From the NCBI GenBank assembly GCA_035644935.1, contig DASQNO010000078.1:1-43488 (forward strand): a DNA stretch of 43,488 nt. The letters run 5' to 3'. Below are positions 33,727 through 41,625 of the stretch, piece by piece. The position numbers were made by a program, and so were the translations under genes. Origin of the DNA: CADCVW01 sp035644935. Its GTDB lineage: Bacteria > Pseudomonadota > Alphaproteobacteria > Sphingomonadales > Sphingomonadaceae. Position 1 is the first letter of the stretch. Each line of letters opens with the position of its first letter. The notes beneath the pieces were generated by a model that searched no databases, was not told the DNA's origin, and saw only the letters and a list, made by a program, of their open reading frames with translations.

Positions 33727-34658
33727 CCTACTCTGCAGTCGCCATTGGCGAGTGCATGCTTGAGCTGTCGGACGCCGGCAACCGAACCTGGCGCATGAGT
33801 ACAGCTGGCGACACGTACAATACGAGCGTCTACCTCTCGCGCTTGGGCGTACGCACGGCATACCTGACGGCCCTCGGGACGGATCCATTCAGTGCGGAGA
33901 TGCGGCAGACCTGGGAGATCGAGGGACTGGACACGTCCCTCGTGCTGACAGCGCCTGACCGGCTGCCAGGCCTATATGCGATCCGTAACGACGAGATAGG
34001 CGAGCGCAGCTTCTTCTACTGGCGTGAGCAGAGTGCCGTTCGCAGCCTGTTCAGCCTGCCCGGCATCGATATGGCGCTTGCATCGGCGGGACGCGCGCAG
34101 GTCCTTTACCTTTCAGGTATCACGCTGTCGCTTTTCGACAGGCCGGGGCTGGTGCGCCTCGCTGAGCTCTGCACCGCGGTGCACGCTCAAGGCGGCGATG
34201 TCGCGTTCGACCCCAACTATCGGCCACGCGGCTGGCGCGATCCGTCCGTGGCACGCGCAACCATCGCTGAGTTCGCGCCACTCGTCACGATTGCACTGCC
34301 GACCTTAGAGGATGAGGTCGCGCTCCACAGCGAAGCACGTGCCGAGGAAACGATCGAGCGCTGGCGTCGCTCCGGAGCACGCGAAATCGCCGTCAAAATG
34401 GGCCCCCAAGGCTGCATCGTCGCTGACGCGGCCAGCATGTGGTCCATTCCCACCAAGGCCGCTAGCGCCCTTGATACGACAGGTGCTGGCGACTCGTTCA
34501 ACGCAGGCTACTTGGCTGCGCGGCGAGCCGGGCGGCCGCTTGTGGATGCAGCAGCCTACGGCAACAGACTGGCCGGCGAGGTAATCCGACACCTAGGTGC
34601 CATCATGCCGCGCGAACAGATGCCCGCGCTTTCACGCATCCCACTCCGAGACGCATAG
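33723..34658 (+). CDS. kdgK: 2-keto-3-deoxygluconate kinase
   Basis: A 311-residue PfkB/ribokinase-family enzyme phosphorylating KDG to KDPG. It opens with SAVAIGECMLEL and the substrate-binding TAGDTYNTSVYLSRLG, whose GDTYN form is typical of KDG kinases. RNDEIGERSFFYWREQSA gives the sugar-acid binding Arg/Tyr residues. FDPNYRPRGW follows, and DTTGAGDSFNAGYLA holds the catalytic base D257 and anion hole. The GTG start overlaps the eda stop. It is the last gene of the operon; no terminator with a clear T run follows. Confidence 0.95.
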   Translation: MTYSAVAIGECMLELSDAGNRTWRMSTAGDTYNTSVYLSRLGVRTAYLTALGTDPFSAEMRQTWEIEGLDTSLVLTAPDRLPGLYAIRNDEIGERSFFYWREQSAVRSLFSLPGIDMALASAGRAQVLYLSGITLSLFDRPGLVRLAELCTAVHAQGGDVAFDPNYRPRGWRDPSVARATIAEFAPLVTIALPTLEDEVALHSEARAEETIERWRRSGAREIAVKMGPQGCIVADAASMWSIPTKAASALDTTGAGDSFNAGYLAARRAGRPLVDAAAYGNRLAGEVIRHLGAIMPREQMPALSRIPLRDA

Positions 34659-34997
34659 ACACCCATGTGGGTCGTGCCCTGCTCATGCTGTTCAACCACA
34701 GGGCGGCGACTGAACCGACAAACGACGATGGATTTACAACAGGCGGGGTACGGATGAATGGCCGGGCGACCTCGCTTACCGGATCGGCTATCGGGCCACT
34801 TCCCGCTGGTCGGAAGCGAACCCGGCTTACGGCCTCGGCTAATGGCTGAACCTCGCCATGCCGGACGACAAACGCGCCGCAATCCCGCAGTTGTTCAGCG
34901 CGACCGAGGTGCGCCCCGACAGTTCCAACATGCCGCCCGACTTGTATCTTGCGGCGGGCGCAAGCCAGCAGCGGCTCTATGTGGACCTCAGAGCTTA
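34659..34997. other. Gap between kdgK and tRNA-Leu, nothing recognised
   Basis: About 340 bases. Short open frames exist on both strands, but the longest one runs through the tRNA gene and is spurious. In tRNA-bounded islands this is where an integrase gene is often found; none is present, not even a recognisable scrap. Confidence 0.5.
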
Positions 34998-35082
34998 TGG
35001 TGCGGGCGGTCGGGCTCGAACCGACACTCCTTGCGGAACCGGATTTTGAATCCGGCGCGTCTACCAATTCCACCACGCCCGC
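34998..35082 (-). tRNA. tRNA-Leu(CAA)
   Basis: An 85-nt class II tRNA on the minus strand. The acceptor GCGGGCG pairs with CGCCCGC, and the D region is TGGTGGAATTGGTAGACGC. The anticodon stem CCGGA/TCCGG carries loop TTCAAAA, giving anticodon CAA for Leu UUG codons. A variable arm (TTCCGCAAGGAGT) and the T arm GTCGG-TTCGAGC-CCGAC follow, with discriminator A and encoded CCA. Its 3' 53 bases are duplicated at 14834-14886, so it has served as an integration site; its 5' part is duplicated at 39234-39265. Confidence 0.96.
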
Positions 35083-35137
35083 TCGGAACAGCACACGATC
35101 AAGCGCGGCTCCGCTACGCTCCGACCCGACAGTGCGG

Positions 35138-35192
35138 CACCTACAAACGCCGATGCCATGACGCGCCCCTTTCGTCTAGACCCTTGTAGGTG
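35138..35192. repeat. Inverted repeat between tRNA-Leu and helicase gene
   Basis: CACCTACAA (35138-35146) is repeated inverted as TTGTAGGTG (35184-35192) with 37 bases between. The loop is too long and there is no T run, so it is a poor terminator. The core GCACCTA also occurs in the 11-bp-spaced pair at 39100-39119 on the far side of the helicase gene, so it could be a recombinase site. It sits in the 210-base gap downstream of the helicase stop. Confidence 0.35.
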
Positions 35193-35293
35193 ACGATTGA
35201 GCCCGTGGCACATAATCCCTTCCTGTCCGGTAACCGCCGCTTTTGCGCAGCGGCACCGGAACCGCTAGCGCGGCTGCGCAAGTCAGCAGTGGT

Positions 35294-38200
35294 TCAGCCG
35301 AGCTGCGACTGAATACTTGCGACGGTTGTCCGCAAAGCCGCCGAGTCCAGCCCGCCGCGCTCATCATCCTCCGAAGTGAACAGGTTTTCGCTGAGCGTGA
35401 AGCCGTTCGCCTCGTACCATCGGCGCTTCCACTCCCAGCCTTTGCGATAATCCTCTCTCTGCATCATACCGAGATGTTCCCAAAGAACGAGATCGCCGTC
35501 AGCGGTGACGAAGGAGAAATCCGGGCGGAGCCGACCAGCCTCGGCGTCACCTTCGAGCACCCTCTCATACTCATAATCAATGCCCGACTGAGAAAGCATG
35601 TTGGCGATGACGAGTTCGGACTTACTCCGTACCAGGTGACCCTTCTCCGTGCGATGGATCAGGTTCTCGGCGTAGGGCACCTCAGACTCGGCGCGCCGGA
35701 GCACACCCTGGAACAGGTTTGTGTTGCGGCGCGCGGTCTCGGACTTCTCGGGCCGGGTATAGTCGAACAGCATTGAAGCGCTGTCGCCCTCGACGAGCAG
35801 CACCAGCTGGCGCCTTGAACGGGTGAGCGCTGTGTAGAGGAGCTCACGCGACAGCGGTCGGCAATTTTTCGGCAGGATCACGAAGACCTTCTGAAATTCG
35901 CTTCCTTGCGACTTGTGAACCGTGATCGCGTAAGCGAGCTCCAGCGGTCCAGAACCGCCGGGGAAGTCGCGACCGCTATAGCCGAAGGTGAGGTTCGGGC
36001 GGCCCGCGAAGAGAGTGTTAAGCCATGGCTGCTTGCCGCCTGCGACCAGCCCGACTTCGCCGTTGGCGACGTAATGCTTGTCCGATGCCGATCCGTCATA
36101 GGCGTCGCGCCACTGATTGGAGACCTGGATCACCTTGTCGCGGATGACAATGCTCTCATCTCCGAGACTGACCACCCAAGGATCCTCCGCAGCCTTGAGT
36201 TCGCGCGCTCGGAAGCGGCGCTGCGTCCAGCGGTTCACGTCATGCACCCCATAAGGATGGAGCCGCACGGGCGAGAGGATCTGCCAACGCTCAGACCCGT
36301 CGGGGTCGTCGAACGGCACCCACCCCTTCTCGTCGATTCCCAGGGAAGCGTTGAAGCCGGCCGTGTCGACAGGGCTCGCCAGCCCGAGGTGCCGCTGGAA
36401 CGCCTCGCCGAGACGCGCGCGCAGGTCGTCCGCAGTCTGCCAGAAGAGCAGGTCGAGGTCGTTGAACGAACGGCCGAGCTCAAGATCGCTGAGGACGCGA
36501 TCCGCATCGACCGGCTGAGGCTCGCGCGTAAACCAAGAGGCAAGCCGAAGCGTGTCCGACGGCTCGTCCGCGCCCGCCACGGCGCGCACCTCGACCGTCA
36601 GTCGCGCCAGGGCATCGCCGAGCGCTGCGCCCGCCACGTCCTTTATCTCCGTCGTTTCTAAGAAGGTCGCCAGGTCGGCAAAGGGTCGGCCAACCCCAAT
36701 CGGCGGCAGCTGGTTGGGATCGCCTACCAGTACGATCCGCTGCACGTGCGCGAGGTCGAGGGCCTCGAACACCGCGACCAGATCGTCCATCGTCAGCATT
36801 GAGCATTCATCGATGACGACCGTGCGCTCTTTGCGGTGCTTCTCCTCGCCGGTGAAGCGAGGACGCTGGCGGGCACCGTCGTAGCGTCCGAGCTCGTTCA
36901 GGAACTGCGCGACCGTCTTCGCCTCAGCCCGCGCTGCCTTCCCGAGCCGGACGCGCGCCTTGCCGGTGGGCGCCAGCAGCAGGATGCCGCCGCGGGCCAG
37001 TTCATCGTTGAGGAGCAACGCTCCCATGACCGACGTCTTGCCCGTCCCAGCGCGCCCGACGAGCGCGGTCAAACGGCGGCTGGTGATGCGACCAAGCGCC
37101 ACCGCCTGCTCGTCGATGGCGAGGGCATGGCGGGCGTTGCTCGGCTCATAAGCCCCACCCGCGTTCTCGATCGCCTTGACGAGAAGCGCCTTCCAATCGG
37201 CCGCGATCGTATTTGCCGCACGCCCCGCCCGCTTGGTCATGAGCGAACGCAGCCGATCCTCTCGGGTTTTCAGGTCGGCCAGCTGAAGCGCGGTGATCGA
37301 TGTCCGATCCGGCTCGCCGCTCCTCACGTCCACGATGTCGACGACACCGGCGAGCCCGGGCGCATTAGCAGCAGGCCAGTCCGAACCGATCATGCAGGGG
37401 TGGGCGAGATCTATGGTGGCCACCCTGTCGAGCGTTTCCGTCGCGCTGAGAAGTGCGTCACCATTGTCCGCAGCGCGCCGCAGCACCGCGACGATCGCTG
37501 CGCGGAGGCGCCGCGGATCGTTTATCGACCCCATACGCGAAGGCGCGGGCAGCGGGTGTTTGGCGGCGACGAGAGCATCGGGCAGAACGCCGCGATCTAT
37601 CACGCCGATCGAGATCGCCGGCTCCCTGGCATCGCCGAGGTCGACCTCAGCGATGCGATAGGGGTTTTCCAGTATCTCGGCATCATCCACGCTGCTCGTT
37701 GTTGCTGGCCTTCGTTTGGCGGGATCGAACCACCGGAGAGCCTGTCCCGGCGTGAGCGACATGCGCGACAGGAGCCTGAGCAGAGCTCGTCGCTCCTCGG
37801 GCAGGTTAATCCAGGTCTGCCGGACCGCCTCCACGTCGGACACATAGGCCGCCTGCGGCGGTTTCCGCTCTCCGCGCAGCAGCGCATCGACAATCGGCCA
37901 GGGGTCATCCTCGCTGGCGAGGGCCTTGGTGGCGAGCAGTTCGAGGCTGAGCGCAGTCCCGAGTCGCATTCCAAGCGCCTCCAGCGCCGACCCGATCCCC
38001 GGAAAAGCGCCGCGGTCGGTCCAGGCAAGCCCGATCTGGGTATTTAGCCACTCCTCACGGCGCTCCCATGGACCCTTGGCAATGCCGTGCGAGCGGATCG
38101 TCCGGACGGCATCGAGGCAACGGATCAGCGTCGACAGAGCCACATCGGTCGGCGCCAGCTCGGCCGCAAAGGAAAACACTCGCGTTTGGGCGGGGTCTGG

Positions 38201-38986
38201 CGAGACGGCGATCTCATCTAACAGGCTCCGTCGCCGCTCATCCTCGGCGGCATCGCCGGTTGGCTCGAGGTACTCATGATAGGGAAACAGGAAACCGTCC
38301 GGCCCGTCCGGCCGGATTGAGTGCCGCAGCAGCCGGTCCCACATCGGGTAGGTCGGTTTACCGGGCTGCGCGTCATATTGCTTGGTCGGCGCAATCGTCT
38401 CGATGCGGCCTACACCGACGATAAGCCGCGAAATGGTGTCGCCGAGCGGCTGACCCTCCTTGCAGTAGAAGAAGACCAGCGAGTGTTCCGGCTTAAGCCG
38501 ACCGAACATAAGATCGACCAACGCGGTCTGCCGAGCCCTCCCGAAGACCCAGGGACTTGCAAAAGGCGATTTCTCGTCCGGGGGCAGCGGCGTGGGAAGC
38601 TTCGCATCTATCGCCGCTTGCTCGCTTTTGAGCATCCAGTTGAACGGAACCGCAAACGCCGCATACTCGGGGACCTTGACGATGGTCGGCTTTAGTACAC
38701 CGTGTGTGTCGGCCGCTTTCTTGATGGTCGCGTAAGGGTGCTCGAACCGACGAACCCACTGTCGCTCGTTCATGAAGGCGCCGGATTCGGCCTTGCACGG
38801 CGGGAGCTGTTCGGGCGTCAGCTCGTCCCAGCTTACGCCAGCGATCTCGTCCAGGGCCTCGTCGTCCTTCTCCTCCCGGATACGATCGAGCGCGACGCAG
38901 AACGAATTGGATGATGGCGCAGGGCAGACGCGACCGTTCCATCGCGAGCCGTGCCAAGCCACCCGCATTGTCAGATGATGCACCAC
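35294..38986 (-). CDS. RecD-like SF1 helicase with C-terminal nuclease-like domain
   Basis: A 1230-residue protein, alone in its segment. Residues 1-630 form a large N-terminal region of unknown function with a W/C-rich start (WHGSRWNGRVC, C21, C30, C64), PYATIKKAADTHG and SLVFFYCKEGQPLGD. The helicase core starts near 640. Walker A is GRAGTGKT at 644-651 and Walker B is VVIDECSML with D726-E727; VGDPNQLPP is the next motif, and the RecD/UvrD C-terminal motif is AYAITVHKSQGSEF (about 1020). At 1120-1190 a PD-(D/E)xK-like module appears: VRSKSELVIANMLSQSG, then RLRPDFSF and LVLWEHLGM. The start is uncertain: GTG at 38986 or 38983, or ATG at 38968. A helicase-nuclease fusion in a tRNA-bounded slot suggests phage defence, but that is inference. 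Confidence 0.85.
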   Translation of the reverse strand: MVHHLTMRVAWHGSRWNGRVCPAPSSNSFCVALDRIREEKDDEALDEIAGVSWDELTPEQLPPCKAESGAFMNERQWVRRFEHPYATIKKAADTHGVLKPTIVKVPEYAAFAVPFNWMLKSEQAAIDAKLPTPLPPDEKSPFASPWVFGRARQTALVDLMFGRLKPEHSLVFFYCKEGQPLGDTISRLIVGVGRIETIAPTKQYDAQPGKPTYPMWDRLLRHSIRPDGPDGFLFPYHEYLEPTGDAAEDERRRSLLDEIAVSPDPAQTRVFSFAAELAPTDVALSTLIRCLDAVRTIRSHGIAKGPWERREEWLNTQIGLAWTDRGAFPGIGSALEALGMRLGTALSLELLATKALASEDDPWPIVDALLRGERKPPQAAYVSDVEAVRQTWINLPEERRALLRLLSRMSLTPGQALRWFDPAKRRPATTSSVDDAEILENPYRIAEVDLGDAREPAISIGVIDRGVLPDALVAAKHPLPAPSRMGSINDPRRLRAAIVAVLRRAADNGDALLSATETLDRVATIDLAHPCMIGSDWPAANAPGLAGVVDIVDVRSGEPDRTSITALQLADLKTREDRLRSLMTKRAGRAANTIAADWKALLVKAIENAGGAYEPSNARHALAIDEQAVALGRITSRRLTALVGRAGTGKTSVMGALLLNDELARGGILLLAPTGKARVRLGKAARAEAKTVAQFLNELGRYDGARQRPRFTGEEKHRKERTVVIDECSMLTMDDLVAVFEALDLAHVQRIVLVGDPNQLPPIGVGRPFADLATFLETTEIKDVAGAALGDALARLTVEVRAVAGADEPSDTLRLASWFTREPQPVDADRVLSDLELGRSFNDLDLLFWQTADDLRARLGEAFQRHLGLASPVDTAGFNASLGIDEKGWVPFDDPDGSERWQILSPVRLHPYGVHDVNRWTQRRFRARELKAAEDPWVVSLGDESIVIRDKVIQVSNQWRDAYDGSASDKHYVANGEVGLVAGGKQPWLNTLFAGRPNLTFGYSGRDFPGGSGPLELAYAITVHKSQGSEFQKVFVILPKNCRPLSRELLYTALTRSRRQLVLLVEGDSASMLFDYTRPEKSETARRNTNLFQGVLRRAESEVPYAENLIHRTEKGHLVRSKSELVIANMLSQSGIDYEYERVLEGDAEAGRLRPDFSFVTADGDLVLWEHLGMMQREDYRKGWEWKRRWYEANGFTLSENLFTSEDDERGGLDSAALRTTVASIQSQLG

Positions 38987-39099
38987 GCCCTTCCCCTGAT
39001 CCGCACGCAGAAGGAACTTTCCTAGGCCGTGAACCTAGGGATCGGAAGCGCTTAATAGAGCTGAGACTAGCCGACCACCGCCGCCCGCTCGCATTCTCG

Positions 39100-39119
39100 C
39101 TGCACCTATACTGCACCTA
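39100..39119. repeat. 11-bp-spaced direct repeat, candidate integrase arm site
   Basis: CTGCACCTA occurs at 39100-39108 and 39111-39119, spaced by 11 bases, in the non-coding stretch between the helicase gene and the tRNA-Leu 5' fragment. The helical-turn spacing repeats the pattern seen around the tRNA-Arg pseudogene, with a different core sequence, which fits a different integrase. Confidence 0.45.
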
Positions 39120-39233
39120 GCCGAAATTTGACGCATACCGTCTGTGAAGCCCAGGACACACAAGTCGATGCTTCTAAAAGCTTTTCACTTTGTCGTGAAA
39201 GCCACACGGCTGGTAGACAAACCGCTTTTGGAG

Positions 39234-39265
39234 TCCGGCGCGTCTACCAATTCCACCACGCCCGC
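39234..39265 (-). repeat. 5' fragment of tRNA-Leu
   Basis: Thirty-two bases are identical to the 5' end of the intact tRNA-Leu(CAA), from the acceptor GCGGGCG through the D arm to the first strand of the anticodon stem. Identity then stops and no tRNA 3' half follows. This is the complement of the 3' fragment at 14834-14886: together the two breaks meet in the anticodon stem-loop. It marks the border between the helicase segment and core chromosome (comM side). Confidence 0.8.
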
Positions 39266-39427
39266 GTGGCACGACATACGACCCGGACGATTCACCTCGT
39301 GACCGCGCGGCTCGTATGAAGCACTCGTCGACCCCGATGCCATGCTGTCAATTGCACGTCTAGTACCTTGGTCCCGCGCTGATGGGGGCTGCGATCTCTC
39401 AGGCCCGGTTGGCATGGATCCCGCCGC

Positions 39428-40960
39428 TCAGTTGCGCGGCGGCTGCCGACGGTAGCTCAAGGCTTCGGCGATGTGGACGCGTCCGACGCGTTCGCTGGAC
39501 GCCAGGTCGGCGATCGTGCGGGCGACGCGAAGGACCCGGTGGTAACCGCGCGCCGACAGGCGCATCGCCTCCGCCGCCTGCGCCAGCAGGCGCGCGCCCG
39601 GCTCGTCCGGCGTCGCCGCGTCGGTCAGCAATTCGCCATCCGCCTCCGCGTTGGTGCGCACAGCCTGTCCTGAGCCTGTCGACGGGCCATATCCTTCGTA
39701 TCGGGCCGTCTGCACCTTGCGCGCGCGTGCGACGCGCAGCGCCACGGCGTCGCTGCCTTCGCTGGGCGGCGGCAGCGTCAGGTCGGCGGCGCTCACCGCC
39801 TGCACGTCGACGTGCAGGTCGATGCGGTCCAGCATGGGTCCCGACACCTTGGCCTGGTAATCGGCGGCGCAGCGCGGCGCGCGCGAACAGGCCAGCGCCG
39901 GGTCGCCCAGATGGCCGCAGCGGCACGGGTTCATCGCCGCAATTAGCTGCACCCGCGCGGGGAAGGTCACGTGCGCGTTGGCGCGCGCGACGCTGACCGT
40001 GCCCGTCTCAAGGGGCTGACGCAGCGAATCGAGCACGGGCCGCTGGAACTCGGGCAGTTCGTCGAGGAACAGCACGCCCAGATGCGCAAGGCTCACCTCG
40101 CCGGGCCGCACGCGTAAGCCCCCGCCGACCAGCGCCGCCATCGACGCGCTGTGATGGGGCGCGCGGAAGGGGCGGGTGCGGATCAGCCGGCCGCCGTTGA
40201 GCTCGCCCGCGACGGAGGCCACCATGGACACTTCCAGCGCTTCCGACGGCGTCAACTCGGGCAGAATGCCGGGCAGGCACGCCGCCAGCAGCGACTTGCC
40301 CGCGCCCGGCGGTCCGCTCATCAGCAGATTATGTCCGCCCGCCGCCGCGATCTCCAGCGCGCGCTTGGCGGTCTCCTGGCCCTTGACCTGCGCCATGTCC
40401 GGCCCCCGCGCCGGCGGCTCGGCGTCGGCGAGGGTCGGCGGCGGGATGGTACCCGCGCCGCGGAAATGGTTGAGCAGCGTCAGGATGTCGGGCGCGGCGA
40501 CGACCTCGATGTCGCCGATCCAGGCGGCTTCCGCACCCTGCACGCCGGGGCAGATCAGCCCCAGGTCGCGGGCCGACGCGTGCATCGACGCCAGCAGCAC
40601 GCCGGGCGACGCCGTCAGCCGTCCGTCCAGCCCCAACTCCCCTACCGCGACGTACCCCGCGAGCGTTTCGGCATCCACCGCGCCCATCGCGCCCAGCAAA
40701 CCCAGCGCGATCGGCAGGTCGTAATGCGATCCTTCCTTGGGAAGGTCCGCAGGCGACAGATTGACCGTGATCCGCTTGGGCGGCAGCGCCAGCCCAATCG
40801 CCGACAGCGCGGCGCGCACGCGTTCGGTGCTCTCGCGCACGGCCTTGTCGGGCAGACCGACGACGATGAAGCCGGGCAAGCCGCCCGCGATGCTGACCTG
40901 GCATTCGACGCTTCGCGCCTCCAGGCCGAGAAAGGCCACCGTTGCGACGTGCGCGACCAA
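39428..40960 (-). CDS. comM: YifB/ComM family Mg-chelatase-like AAA+ ATPase
   Basis: A 510-residue protein of the YifB/ComM family. ComM is a hexameric helicase that extends branch migration during natural transformation. Domain order is an N-terminal Lon-substrate-like domain (VECQVSIAGGLPGFIVVGLP), the AAA+ core with Walker A GPPGAGKS at 216-223, RTRPFRAPHHSASMAALVGG, GVLFLDELPEF (Walker B) and MNPCRCGHLGD with its cysteines, then the C-terminal lid. Around residues 423-432 the phrase YGPSTGSGQAVR is a translated copy of a sphingomonad palindromic repeat inserted in frame. The gene is otherwise intact and belongs to the core chromosome. Confidence 0.95.
   Translation of the reverse strand: MVAHVATVAFLGLEARSVECQVSIAGGLPGFIVVGLPDKAVRESTERVRAALSAIGLALPPKRITVNLSPADLPKEGSHYDLPIALGLLGAMGAVDAETLAGYVAVGELGLDGRLTASPGVLLASMHASARDLGLICPGVQGAEAAWIGDIEVVAAPDILTLLNHFRGAGTIPPPTLADAEPPARGPDMAQVKGQETAKRALEIAAAGGHNLLMSGPPGAGKSLLAACLPGILPELTPSEALEVSMVASVAGELNGGRLIRTRPFRAPHHSASMAALVGGGLRVRPGEVSLAHLGVLFLDELPEFQRPVLDSLRQPLETGTVSVARANAHVTFPARVQLIAAMNPCRCGHLGDPALACSRAPRCAADYQAKVSGPMLDRIDLHVDVQAVSAADLTLPPPSEGSDAVALRVARARKVQTARYEGYGPSTGSGQAVRTNAEADGELLTDAATPDEPGARLLAQAAEAMRLSARGYHRVLRVARTIADLASSERVGRVHIAEALSYRRQPPRN
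39663..39685. repeat. Sphingomonad REP-like element inside comM
   Basis: The plus strand reads GCCTGTCCTGAGCCTGTCGA followed by CGG, a repeat I know as frequent between genes in sphingomonads (usually with CGAAGG or CGACGG at the end). Here it lies inside comM, read as PSTGSGQA on the coding strand, without breaking the frame. It falls in a loop between the AAA+ core and the C-terminal lid, where an insertion can be tolerated. Confidence 0.7.
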
Positions 40961-41061
40961 TCTTTGTCTCCCCTGCCCGGCCCCGGCTACCCGTAGCTTC
41001 TCGTCCGCGGAGTGAGAAGGCCCGGCGGGCGGCTGTCTTGTTCGATCAGCGCGTGTCGCCC

Positions 41062-41406
41062 ATGTGGGACGCGATGAACTGGCGGGCGCATTGGAAGGCC
41101 GCGGGCCGCATCCCGCTCGTCAGGAAGGTCCTCTTCCTCCTGGGCTGCCTCCTGCTCGCAAGCGCGCCCATTCTGGGCCCGATCCCCGGGCCCGGCGGCC
41201 TGATCGTCGCCGCGGCCGGAATGACGCTGATCCTGCGCAACAGCCGCTGGGCGAAACGGCGCTACGTCCACTTCAAACGCTGGCAGCCGCGCGCGGGAAG
41301 CTGGTTCGACTGGGGTTTGCGGCGGGGCAGCGCGCGTCGGCGCGACGCGCTCGCCAAGCTGCAGGAGCGGCTGCCGCCGCACCCGCCCCACCCCTGGCCG
41401 GATTGA
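41062..41406 (+). CDS. PGPGW-type small membrane protein
   Basis: A 114-residue protein with two close hydrophobic segments (VRKVLFLLGCLLLASAPIL and GLIVAAAGMTLILRNS) separated by GPIPGPGG, the motif of the putative transmembrane PGPGW family; here the last W is replaced by G. A basic C-terminal half follows (WAKRRYVHFKRWQPR). The ATG at 41062 is chosen because residues before it look random; MNWRAHWK four codons on is an alternative. The family is common just upstream of rpmH in sphingomonads. Function unknown. Its stop overlaps the predicted -35 of rpmH. Confidence 0.75.
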   Translation: MWDAMNWRAHWKAAGRIPLVRKVLFLLGCLLLASAPILGPIPGPGGLIVAAAGMTLILRNSRWAKRRYVHFKRWQPRAGSWFDWGLRRGSARRRDALAKLQERLPPHPPHPWPD

Positions 41407-41431
41407 CTTGAACGCCTGCCTGCCCTAGGCG
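41403..41431 (+). promoter_or_regulatory. Predicted rpmH promoter
   Basis: TTGACT (41403-41408) and TAGGCG (41426-41431) are spaced by 17 bases and lie 60 bases before the rpmH ATG. The -35 is near consensus; the -10 is weak but similar to the TAGGCT proposed for the receptor promoter. It would drive rpmH, rnpA, yidD and yidC. Confidence 0.5.
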
Positions 41432-41490
41432 GCGGCGCATCAGAGTGGCCCCGGGCCGCCGTTCCCACCCCCGATCAGGACTACCCAGCG

Positions 41491-41625
41491 ATGAAGCGCA
41501 CTTTTCAGCCGTCCAAGCTCGTTCGCGCGCGGCGCCACGGCTTCTTCGCGCGCAAGGCGACCGTTGGCGGTCGCAAGGTGCTTGCCGCCCGGCGCGCGCG
41601 TGGTCGCAAAGTCCTCTGCGCCTAA
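41491..41625 (+). CDS. rpmH: 50S ribosomal protein L34
   Basis: A 44-residue ribosomal protein: MKRTFQPSKLVRARRHGFFA then RKATVGGRKVLAARRARGRK and VLCA. Length and sequence are those of alphaproteobacterial L34; the last residues differ from the common KKLSA. The 3' end overlaps the most likely rnpA coding start in another frame, and the whole gene lies within a longer open frame that continues into rnpA. Confidence 0.98.
   Translation: MKRTFQPSKLVRARRHGFFARKATVGGRKVLAARRARGRKVLCA

Noticed and set aside
34603..35094. A 163-residue minus-strand open frame over the tRNA-Leu.
   Set aside because: Its start (AGVVELVDAPDSKSGSARS) is the well-known false translation of a tRNA-Leu gene; the rest has no coding character.
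35138..35192. Inverted repeat considered as a terminator for the helicase gene.
   Set aside because: The loop of 37 bases is too long and no T run follows; kept only as a repeat.
38987..39427. Search for an integrase or toxin-antitoxin gene between the helicase gene and comM.
   Set aside because: Only the repeat pair and the tRNA-Leu fragment are present; open frames are short and without motifs.
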